From positions 38,402,024-38,466,023 of the forward strand of contig CM037788.1 in assembly GCA_021229015.1 (NCBI GenBank): a DNA stretch of 64,000 nt, given 5' to 3'. How positions within the stretch are numbered: position 1 is the first letter of the stretch; each line of letters begins with the position of its first letter. Source of the stretch: Solen grandis (taxonomy: Eukaryota; Mollusca; Bivalvia; Adapedonta; Solenidae). Of this stretch, positions 23,929-35,900 are shown in pieces. The notes beneath the pieces are model-generated. The model made no database searches and had not been told where the DNA came from. It worked only from the letters and a program-made list of their open reading frames with translations. The position numbers were made by a program, and so were the translations under genes.

Positions 23929-26900
23929 GTAACTTTTTACTTGTCCAAGATACTGACTTGTTAAAGAACATGGATATCACAAAACATTGAGCCACGCTGC
24001 ACAGAGCAGCTCAGTTATGATGCTATATTTAGGGTCCATGTCTAGATATCATGACATTAGTTCACACTATACAATACAGCTCCATTATATTGCTATGATT
24101 GATTACAAATATACTGGACTACACTGTACAATTCAAACTCTCCTGTATAAATAAAGAGCAGTTTGACAATATCTCACCCAAGTTCGATAACCGGCCAGAA
24201 TCTCTCAGACACCCCAGAGTTTTGGCCCTTGAATTGCTGAAAATTGCAAAATTAACAGTGTCTGCTCTCTAACAAATCTGAACTAATCTTTGCCAAACCT
24301 GGTGACATTGTGTATGGGAACAATATCTCGGCAAATTGATAACCAGCCAGAATGTCCCAGAAACTGCAAAGTTATGGCCCTTGAATTGATGAAAAATTGC
24401 TAAATTAAAGTGTCTTCTCTGTAATTCTAACAAACATGAACCAATCTTTAGTAAATTGATCACAATGTATATGGGTACAATATCTCATCCAAAATAACCA
24501 GTCAGAATGTCCTAGACACTTGAATTGATAAAATTGCAAGACGAGCATATTTTGAGATAACCAGCGCTCATGTTGAACCTGTAAATATTTGGCATTTGAG
24601 TTATAATGGAACATGTGATGATGGAGTGTCTTATAATGGGATGTGATATTATGATTCTCTATTGTGTTTTTTCTGTTCTGTCCATGCAGAATCTGCCTGT
24701 TTGAAGCGGGAGGACAACAATAACGTTCATCTGCGGCGGAGCAGCAATGCCAGTGTGAGCGGAGAAAGTATGGATGTGGCTTCCTCTGACACGGAGCCGA
24801 CCATCACCAGCATCACACACTCGTACAGGTAAACCTGAGGTTATTTGGGTAATAACGGGGTTATTATAGTTGCAAATGAAACAGGGTAATTTGGTAGAGG
24901 TTTAATATGGCCTCTATACTTCCATGGTTTAGACCAAATGTGGTAGAGTATTCTATTTGCATACCAAAGGTCCTGAGTTCAAATCAAGCTCAGGGCAGAA
25001 GGACTTTACCTGGTTACAGCAGAGTGTTGGAATTATATTCCATGCACTTTGAAGAGGAGTTACATGTACATATCTAGTAGGGATGATTCAGCAAAAATAT
25101 CAGAAATTAGAATGGAATAGAAATTATGATTTGACCAAAATGAGTCAAAACTTGTCTGTATGTAGAATGAGAGAAATAGTCCTTCTACGACTAGGTTACA
25201 TTGTTACTGGATGTTTCTTTTATTTGGTTCAGTAAATGATTTCAATTTAGCAAAAAATAGGAAATCTTTCAAAATTATATTCTTGGATGATATCTGTAGG
25301 TATCAGGATATACCTAGATTTACACTGTCCTTACACATTTGCATCTACAGAGCAGTTTGTCAGACAGAATGTCAAAATTGTTCACAATAAATCTAATCCC
25401 CTGAGATTGTTCCTGATTTAAAAAGTCTCCCCTACGATGATCATCTTTTTGTGTAAGTGCAGTGATATTTCTGAAATATTGTTAAATTTGGATCATCTTC
25501 CATCATCTCTTTCCAAGACTGTCTGACACATAGATCTTGCACATGGTAAGCCCTGATGATTACATGGAGACAATGAAATTGTCAGGGGAAGATGGTTTAC
25601 GATGTCTGTATCTCTCTGGCGAGTGACATTCTGGATATCTAGTACAGCCGTAGCGTGACGAGGCATGTTTGGGGCTGGGCTGTATTGCGTGCTACACGAG
25701 AGAGCAGTGCTTCTTGTATCTAAATCATTATTTTTCATTGACATTAAATTGTAAGGATTATATTATAAAGGGAATTCCGTGGGAACAGATACTTCTAGAT
25801 TCATGTTACCGAAAAATCAGCACCCAACTAAAATTAATGATAAGCAGGGATTAATATATGCAGTGTACATCCATTATGATGGGTTCCATTTTAATGTGAA
25901 ATGTAATTTAGATGCTTTGATTTGTTGCATTGATAGATTTTAAACTCTTGAACTCACATAGACATGTTTTGTTGCATTGGCAAAGACGGCAGACCCAGAT
26001 CAGACATCGTCTTCCATGAGCTTTATATTAGGGACTCCTCTGTTTACTGATCCATTGCTTGTACAGTATTGTAGCTCATGTTTTACCCCGTATACATGAC
26101 AACAAAATCTCCATTGTTTATTATAAGTTCGCTAAATTAGTAGTGAATTCATAAAGATATATCAATCTTCATGAGGTAGATGGTTAAGGGACATTTTAAT
26201 GGAGTTATAATGCAGTTCAATATAATCTATCATTTGGGTTTGGACCCTAAACATAGCCTTAAAATTGAGCTACACTGTATCTGTAATTAGGTTTTTTTTC
26301 TAATTAGGGAAACTAAATGGTGTACAGTAGAACCTCGCTTCCAGACGACCCGCTCACTATTAAGACCACTCATTCTTGGAACCAAATTGTTTTAAGCCCT
26401 GTTCTGACTATTTTGGTATATTCACTATTCAGACCACTTGCTATTATGACTACTTTATACTGGAACCCAATGATGGTCTCAGTAGCAAGGTTTTACTGCA
26501 TGTATTACATATATAGAATATTTCTGTAGTTACTGACAAACCAGGGAGATTGTATGATTCAAATTTGATAATGACTAGTAAAGAGTTATTTAGGAGCATT
26601 AAGCAGTTGTAATTTAGCTAAAGGCAATCATCATTTAGCAGTTGGAATTATATGATGGTAGAATTATACAGAGACTTACAGATAGAGTTTATATGAGGGT
26701 CATTCAAAAATAATGTTCAGATATATGGAAATATGGAGAATATGTTATCCACTTTAAATAAAGACCTAACTCATTCACTTGCTTAACTTTGTCCACATCT
26801 TTTATTGTCATAGCAGCTTCAAAACAAGGTTAGAAGGAATGAAAAAAAATGTGATTTCTTCCTTTCCTTTAGAAAAGTCAGTAAAGGATTATTAAAAAAA

Positions 26901-29900
26901 ATCAATAGCTGAAGGACTTATTCAGTGTAGTGCCTATTGTGAGACTACAATTAATGAAACAAGTATATGATTTCAGTTTCAATATTTATTTTCCTGAAAA
27001 GAAAGCTCAGTAAACTGAATATTAAAAATAGAGTGATTTTTTATGTGTGTGTTTAATATTATGATTTTATTCTCGGAGGAATATTTATTTTTGCAAGATT
27101 TTCCATTTTGACCCAGAATTGTTTGAACGACCCCAGATATTTAAAAAAATTGTCTCTTTATCTATATATCAAAGGGTCAATTGACTGCTGAACCCTGGTA
27201 AAGGTGAACTTGACTTTCACTAAAGCTACTTTTGTTCAATATCCTTTGACAGACATTTGGGACAAGGATGTTTTAATTTTGGTGTAAGATCAAGTAAGAA
27301 ACTTAAGTTTTTTTATAACTGATTATATTTCTGTAGACCAAGTGTGTTGATATTATGTTTTACTCTGATGTCATCAGGAGTTCTCTCAGGAAAATCACCT
27401 CTGAATTAATGAGGTCACATATTGGAACAACTTTCCAACCACATGCTGATAATTGCTGATGCTGAAATCAATTTGCAAGCTTTCCATCACAAATTTCATG
27501 TCACCCTCGTAATCACATGAGAGAACTGCCTTATTATACTGTCAAATCACAGTTGGATTTATCTTAGACCACATTACACATAAACACTATCATGTAGAGG
27601 TTTTTGCAGATAAGCTTTATAAGCTTTGATTTTGTTTATGATCTGTAACAGTGTAGAGTGGGAGAAACTGTTCCTGAAGCCAAACTACGCGAAACACCTG
27701 CGGAACTACGCGCTCAAGGGCAACCTCCGCAGTAGCCGTTTCCGCAGTATAGCCTGGAAGGTGAGAAGAATATTTTCCTGTGCAGTTTTAGCTCTTATAA
27801 GCTCAAATAAGTCAGGGTGAAATTTCAGGATTGACATGTGTCTGTCAATTATGACTGATGTTGACCATTAGGTTAGGGATGACAACTTTTAGAGAGCAGT
27901 GGGAGTCAAGCCATCTCTGTTCATATCCCAGTATCACTTTGTGAAGTGCAAAGTACTCTATGTCCTGTCTCATCCAATTGCTTCACAGGCCTTTTTGCTG
28001 TTATATCTCATATCTCATGTGCAGAGGATGAAAATCTAGTGAAACTTGGAACTATAGAGTAGAGATGTCAGCAATTGGGGTCAAGTTCAAGGTCATTGTT
28101 ACTGAAAAAAAAATAGAATTGAGATTGACATTTACATGGGAGATTTTGGTGGGAATTTGGACATATGGTGTAGCAGATATTAATTCCATCAGTGTTAATT
28201 TCTTTTAACAATATGTATATTTATGCCAAACTTGACCATTGGAAAGCCAGTTCAGCCTGAAAACAGAATCTTCATCTTGTTGTATTTTACATTGTTTTCC
28301 CCATTGTTGGGCAATGGTATATTTTCATCAAGGTTCATCATTCTTAAAAGGGGAAAAACTTGTGTAAGTAACTGGATAGCTGAGTCAATAGAATGTTTGC
28401 TCCCAGATCGAGTACCTGGCAGTCAGGATATAAGTATTTTTTTACCTTTTTAAACTTTTTTTTCTGATGACTGGGAAGGGACCTTCATATGATATATTGG
28501 GGAGTAAAAACTTCAGTATCTCAAGTATGGGAAAAGCAAAACTGTGATAATTGGCAATTTTCGGGAGAAATGCATGAAATTAAAAAAAAAAACAAATTAG
28601 AATGGAACACACCGTTAGAATGGTATTCATGTTCTATAAGTGATACTATTTGTGTTTGCAGTTGTTCCTGGAGGTCCTGCCGGAAGACTCAGGTCAGTGG
28701 GTGCCTCGGACGCGACAGTTGAGGAACAAGTATCGGGAACTGAAGGACAAGGTACGCTAGCCCAGGATCGTATAGGAAAAATTGGGATAATTATTTTTGC
28801 TATGTTTGGAATTTACTATTGCTAATTAAGTATTTCAATCTGGCAGCAAGGTCCAGCTTATTATGTCTCCAACCAATTATTTATATGGGAGAGACTGATA
28901 TATTGTTTTTGTCAGAGTTTTCTGTTTGTCTGTCAAACATTTTATCCAGAAGATAACTCCTTTTCTATTTATGCTATTGAAGTGAAATTTCTTTTATGGA
29001 AAGAACTGATGAGAGGAAATGTCATGCACAAGGACCATAAATCTTAACTTTAAGCACATACTTAATGAATTGTTGTGTGCAATTAAATGTTACAAATGAT
29101 TATATCACTTAAGGTTTCATTAGCATTGCCTGATCTCCAATCCTGTTTTAAATACACTGCAAAGCACAATAGAGACAGATTAGTTATTAATTTAAACACC
29201 CAATTGGGTATTGACATTATGTATTTACACTTTTTTTTCTATTAAACTTTTTGTCTGAAGAATATTAATATAAAGTTGAAACATTGAAACATGTTGCCCC
29301 CATGTTCTCAAAAATACTTTTGTACCATATAAGACCAACTTATATCATACTCCAATTCTTATTGAAACTAATAATCAAATCTTTAGAATTACGGTATTTA
29401 TTTAGAGAACTGATGACTAGAGCTTGTCTTCCTTTTAACCCTTTCCCTCATATAGACTCATTTTGACGCACTCAATAGGTACCAGATAAACCTGGATCTG
29501 CAGAAAGCCACAATTAAACCTTACCAAATTTAATAACAAAATCCTCATTTCCAGACCACTGAGGAGCAGCGAACAGCATAAAACCTGATCAGCCTGCGAG
29601 TTACTCGCAGGCTGATCTGGTTTTATGCTGTTCACATAGGTCTTTTCATGGTTTCCTCTATGAGGGAAAGGGTTAACTGTTTTTTTTAGTCCCCTTTGGT
29701 GTTTATTGGTTGTTATTTTTAGTATTGATTCTATGTTTGACTGATGTTACAGTTGATTGTGAATCCTCGCAAGGCTGTGGACTCAGTGGACGTGATGATT
29801 AACAACCCACTCTCCCAGGAGGAGGAGGTAATAGTCACTGGTTACCATGGTTATGGTACCCTGTCCACACTCATCCATTTACAGACCCATTTTCAAACAT

Positions 29901-32900
29901 ATATTTTATTATATTTTATGAATATCTTGAAATATTTTAGTTCTATTAAGATACAATGGTTATAAACCTGTAAGACAGAATTGCGCATTTTTAAGCCCGA
30001 TATTTATATTTTTTAATGAGAAAAACAGTTCAGCTCCATGATGAGGCTGTATTTGGGCTTCAAGTTAAGAAACCATGCTATAGTGGACTACAGCCTTCTG
30101 AAAATGCAACATAAAACCAGGGTTGTTGATATGACATGGGACAAAGTGCTCAAGGTGATTGGTCATTGTACGGTACCTATCGTCCATCGATTATATCTGT
30201 CTGTTGTCAATATTAAACCTAAAACAACATCTAATCTCTGGCAAATTAAGATAATACTCTGCAGTGTTTTTTCTTAGGGATGCCTTTTCAAATTTGATTT
30301 CAAGCAGAAATTAAGTTTCTATGGCAATTGAAATCAAATGAATACTTCAAACCATTGGCCAAATTTGAAAACATTTTTGCATAGATGTTCTTTGACTGAA
30401 TCTAAAATTGTTCTGTACCTCAAATAAAGCATGGACTTTTAAAACAAATTGCTTTTAATTAATGTACCCGGTACCCCAAACAAATTCATATAAAAAATTA
30501 TATGTCTTAACTCCAAATTTTCTCGCTAACTCCAGTTATTACAATAAATATGAAATTAATAAGTAAGGTAAAGAATCTTTATTTTCTATTTCAATGTATA
30601 AGGAAAAAATCATTTAACTGGTAATTTATTTAAATGGTAAGTTATTCCTTATGATCAGAAAATAGTATTGGATATCCTTAATATCAATGTAAGCTACATT
30701 GCATGGGTTTACAGAGTCCATGGAACAGGTTCTTCCTGGATAACGAGCTACGGCTGACAATAAAGCAGGATGTGATACGAACGTAAGTGCATACGACAGT
30801 CTTCTAAATGTCATTAAAACAACGCAATTCCATTTCTATTTCCTAAATGCAATTTCTAAATGACTTGTGAAACTAACAAGATTAATTTGTAGTTTTTCAG
30901 TGTTGACAGGTCTATAAATTTGATCCTGGAATGGGGCAAGAATTTTTCCGGACTCTCTAAGACACATAGTACTGGTCCAATCTAGGAACAGTTGAGACCG
31001 ATGGTTTTAAGTTGTAAAAACTTGTCCCTGCTTATTATGTAAATCATTATGTAAACTAAAAACAAACATAAATATCTGTTGTGTCTTTTTTATTTTGGCA
31101 TATTTTTGTCATGAATATCTTCATTAGCTTGAATTGAAATGCTTATATTGGCTGTGAGGTATAATTTACAAAAAAGGAAGATAATTTTAATTGCCATTAC
31201 ATTGTTGTAGATGGATATTTTTGTGTCATCACTTTTTGATGAAGCATTCTGTTCCAGTCATAATAAAGCTGACTTAGGAAGGAAGATCTATACTGAATAT
31301 CAATGTGGTTTTAATTAGAATTTTCAGCTATCCATTCTCATGAAATACTCACAGATCGGCCTTGATAAAGTTAGCTGAGGGAAACATCACCACACTTATC
31401 AGATATGGCATAATTATATATTGCTTCCACACAGTTTGACATTTTCATGTTGCAGGTATCCAAGGATTGAATTTTTTCAGTCGAACCAGCTTCGGAACTT
31501 GATGGTGGACATACTGTTTATCTATGCCAAACTGAACCCAGAAATCTCTTACCGACAGGTTCCTATCCCTCTGGGGCTGGCCCTGGTCTCCCTCCTGCAT
31601 CCCTCACCTACAGTCAGGCCGGGCATGGACACAGGCTACCCTGTCTCTGTCTTGTAATAACTTGCCTTGGTCTGTCAATGGCTACTCATGCACTAGATAA
31701 TTTCCTTATTGGATTGGTCTCATTTTCAAATATGATTCTTATTAGAATAATGAAGAGGATTCAAGGAGTGTGAATTATAAATATGGTTTTTATTAAAATA
31801 AAAAATATGATTCAAAGAGCATGAGAAAGCCAATATAAAATTATATATTGAAAAAGAAGTTGAACTTCAAGTTCTACTCAAAACCAATATTCACATTACG
31901 GCCTTTCTCAGGGTGTAATGTAAACAAACATACAGGAAATAATGGCATAGTCATAAACAACAACAAGAAATCACAAATTTAAACAAAGATGTTTATCATT
32001 TTACAAGTCTTTCTGGCTTGCAGGCTTGTACTTAATTTGATCACAGATACATTGTTAGTTTGTGTGAAGTAAACAAGTTATAATCTGTGTATGAGAAGCC
32101 AGATTTGGGCCCAGTGAGGGAAGGCCAGGGCCTGACTCCCTGTATATATGTTGTCCCTGACTGATGTACCGTGACACAGCGTCCCCTCATATCTCTACAT
32201 GAGAGTGGGGTAGCATTCCTGTATTTTTTCGTTTCTTTTTAGCTTGTATCTGATTTTTGTTTGTATGGAGATTTGTTTATAGCATTTGTGCTGGCAGCAC
32301 CCTTGTACTTAGATAGATTTAGCCATCAAAAAGTTAGGTTTTTATGAGGTTTAAGCCTGAGTCCTTATTTAAGTATTTTATCTATCATATTTGGCAATAA
32401 GTCTGATCATGTAATGGTACAAATTTAAACAAACCCGAGGAATATTTCATTTTATTACCTGGGTCTTTTGCTTATACTTATTTTGACCACCTGTCATTAA
32501 AAATGTGTATACCTTGTGCTTGGTGCTCAGCTTGTTTGCCCAGTGTCAGGATAATGTGACTGGGTGTGGTACCATGCCACTTGAATATGGTGTGATACTG
32601 CAGTGAGGCAGCACAACATATATGATTATTGGTAAACAAAAGTCCTTGAAATATTGTCTATAGGATATTAAACCCATTCACAGGATAAGATCATGTCGAT
32701 TAAACAATATATCATTATAAATATAATATAAAATACATATCAGGCTCAAATTCCACCAATACTTAACATTAAGTAATACTTAAATTATTAAACTAGGTAG
32801 ATACACATTCCACCATACCAATTTTGCTATTTTATGAAATATTCAAGTACATAACTAAGCTAAAATTAATTATTACCCTAATAACAAAAAATGTTAAGAA

Positions 32901-35900
32901 ATGAAATATTTGGGTATTTATATTAGAAAAACAAGACTAATAAAATTTGCTATTCAGTATTTAAGTTTTACTTAGCACTAACAATTGTTGGTGGAATTCT
33001 ACCCAGCTAATGTGTTTTATATCAATAAAGTGAAACTTAAGTACAATGGTGCTGCCCCTGGCTTGACATGCTGGTGTTACTGGATGTTGCATGGGGTGTC
33101 CACTTGTGGTAATGATCATCATCACTGGAATATTGTTCATTATGATGACCTAAATATGCACATTTAAAGTCAAACCTGCTGTTCAAGACCAATCAGTAAA
33201 TTAAAGGAAGTGGCTGTTGAGTACACTTAACCCTTTCCCTCATATAGACTCATTTTGACGCACTCAATAGGTACCACATAAAGCCTGATCTGCAGAAAAC
33301 CACAGTTAAACCTTACCAAATTTAATTGTAAAATCCTCATCACCAGACCACTGATGAGCAGCGAACAGCATAAAACCTGATCAGCCTGCGAGTAACTTGC
33401 AGGCTGATCAGGTTTTATGCTGTTTGCATAGGTCTTTTCATGGTTTCCTCTATGAGGGAAAGGGTTAAATTATAAAATTATACATGTATATGAAACAAAG
33501 GATTTTTCTTTGTTGTGCAGCACTGTGTGGAGGCTGATTGGTGATATTTCTGGTTGAAATATATTGTATAAACAAACAGAGTTGACCCAGATCAGACAGG
33601 CCCCTGGAAGGAGCTGTCTGATCAGGGTCTCCTCCGGTTGCCAAGGTGTCAGAACAAATTAGTATGTGACAAAGAATTAAATATATTGGATACTAATGCA
33701 TAATCTAATAATTTGAAGTTTTGCCTGTCACAAGCTGGAAATCACTTGTTATTGCTGTTCTTTACTTTTAAATTTGCATTCTTACAATATACATATTCAT
33801 GTTGTGTGTAGTGATAGTGTATGCTGTGTCAGTCTTGTGTTAAGTGTATGCAGAGTTCTAGACTTAGCAGCCTCAATTAGAGAGAAGTTATACTTAGGTT
33901 AAAATGTGATAATAACAATCAAGTGATCATTGGAATTTTATGGTAAAGTCAAGCCTTAATAAAGGCTTTGTCTGAGCAAAAGAGCCTATAACTCTCAAGT
34001 CAATGGATGCTTACATCGATAGTGAAATCTTTTTAAGCATTTAAAGGACTATGAATATAATTTAATGATGGATTACCTTAAATTGAAAAAGAACACTACT
34101 ATTCTAGTTTCCTAAGAAGTATACAGTATGAACCTGTAAGTTATGCAAGGGAAACTGAAATCTGGCCTTTATATTGAGGTGGCTGTTATTCAGAGGTGAA
34201 ATTCTTTATTAAGTGGATGCTAGGGTTCTAGCCACTGGTCTTTGTTCACAGGTTGGCTATTATATAGAGTTGACATCTAATACAGCCAATTCTAGTCTGT
34301 AATTCAACCAAAAATATCACCACTGTCAAGTTATTGTGAACCATTTTACACAAATATATCACTATGTCTCCCCCTATATTTATATGGGGGAGACATATTG
34401 TTTTTTGTCAGAGTTGTGTCTGTCCGTCCGTCTGTCTGTTATACTTTTTCTCCAGAGTATAACTCAAAAAGTATTAAAGCTATTAACTTGAAACTTCACA
34501 GGTGGATAGATGTCATGGAGGAGAAGTGCAGTGTAAAGAACCGTAACTCTGTGCATTATATTTTTGGAGTTATTGCCCTTTGTTAAATTTCATACTTAAT
34601 TTTTTCGAGCATAACTTAGAAAGTATCAAACTATTAACTTTAAACTTCACAGGTGATAGATCTTATGGAGGAGAAGTGCAGTGCAAAGAACGTAACTCTC
34701 TGCATATATTTTTTGAGTTATTGCCCTTTGTTTAAGTTCATACTTAATTTATGTCTGGAGCATAACTCACAAAGTATCAAAGCTATTAACGAAAAGCTAT
34801 TAACTTGAAACTTCATAGGTGAATAGACCTCACAAAGGAGAATTGCAGTTCACAAGAATCTTAATTCTGCAAATCATATTTTTAGAGGTTTTTGCCCAAT
34901 GTTTAATTTCATATTCAATTTAGTTTTGTCCGGAAAATAACTCCTGCACTATGAGACAAAAAGCTTCATAGGTGTGTAGACATTATGGACAAGAATTGCA
35001 GTGCACAAGAGCATAATCCATTTCCAATGTTTCTTGTGGAGTTTTTCTGCTTTTATACAATTTCGTGTCCTTAAGATAACTAGTTCGACTCATGCTATTA
35101 AAATTAAATTTCATTAATGGAAAGAAATTTATGAGAGAAAGTGTCAGTCTCATGGTTCATAACTCTGGCCTCAGTATTTTTGGAGTTATTTTCCTTAAAA
35201 GAAATTGATGAGAGGAAGTGTCACACACATGGTCCATAACTCTGTACGGAGCTTTAACAATATAGTCAGCCCTTTAACTATTTGTATATGTCACTGTGTG
35301 CCTTAGTGTATATGTGTGTGTGAGGGGAAGGGGGTAGGGGGAGACATCAGTTTTCTACGAAAACAAATCTCTAGTTTTTCATCAGTGAAAGTCTATAGAA
35401 AAAACAATATCTGAATAGCATAGTGGTCAAACACACTGGCTTTTCACCCATGAAACCCTGAATCAATAAAAAAGTTGGTCTTATGTTATTTGTGAAAGGG
35501 AATTGGTTGCCCGTTCATAAATGGGGGTTTTCTCCTGATACTCTGGCTTCTTCCCACATCATGGATACCACCAGCAGTGTCAGAGAAAAGATTTTTTATT
35601 AGCAATGTAGCTTTCTGTCCAATTGTAAAATAAATAGAGTTTAAACTATTTGAGAATGAAATTTTCAGCAATTCATGGGCTGACTACAATTTTGCAACAA
35701 GTGGTTGCAGTGGGTTCCTATCAGCCATGAAAACTGCTTCCTTCAAACATGCAAAATCATTTTTAGGACTTGAGCAATACTGTACTAACTACATATGAAT
35801 AAAAAAGCAGTAAACATAGTTTTGTACCAAGTCCTTGATTTGTAATTTATAGTATGGCAACTGTGTTTAATGCATATTGCAGTGTCAGACCTGCATTAGT

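Noticed and set aside
30038..30277. 79-codon open frame in intron 5
   Set aside because: No splice-compatible boundaries with neighbouring exons and no counterpart in TBC1D5.
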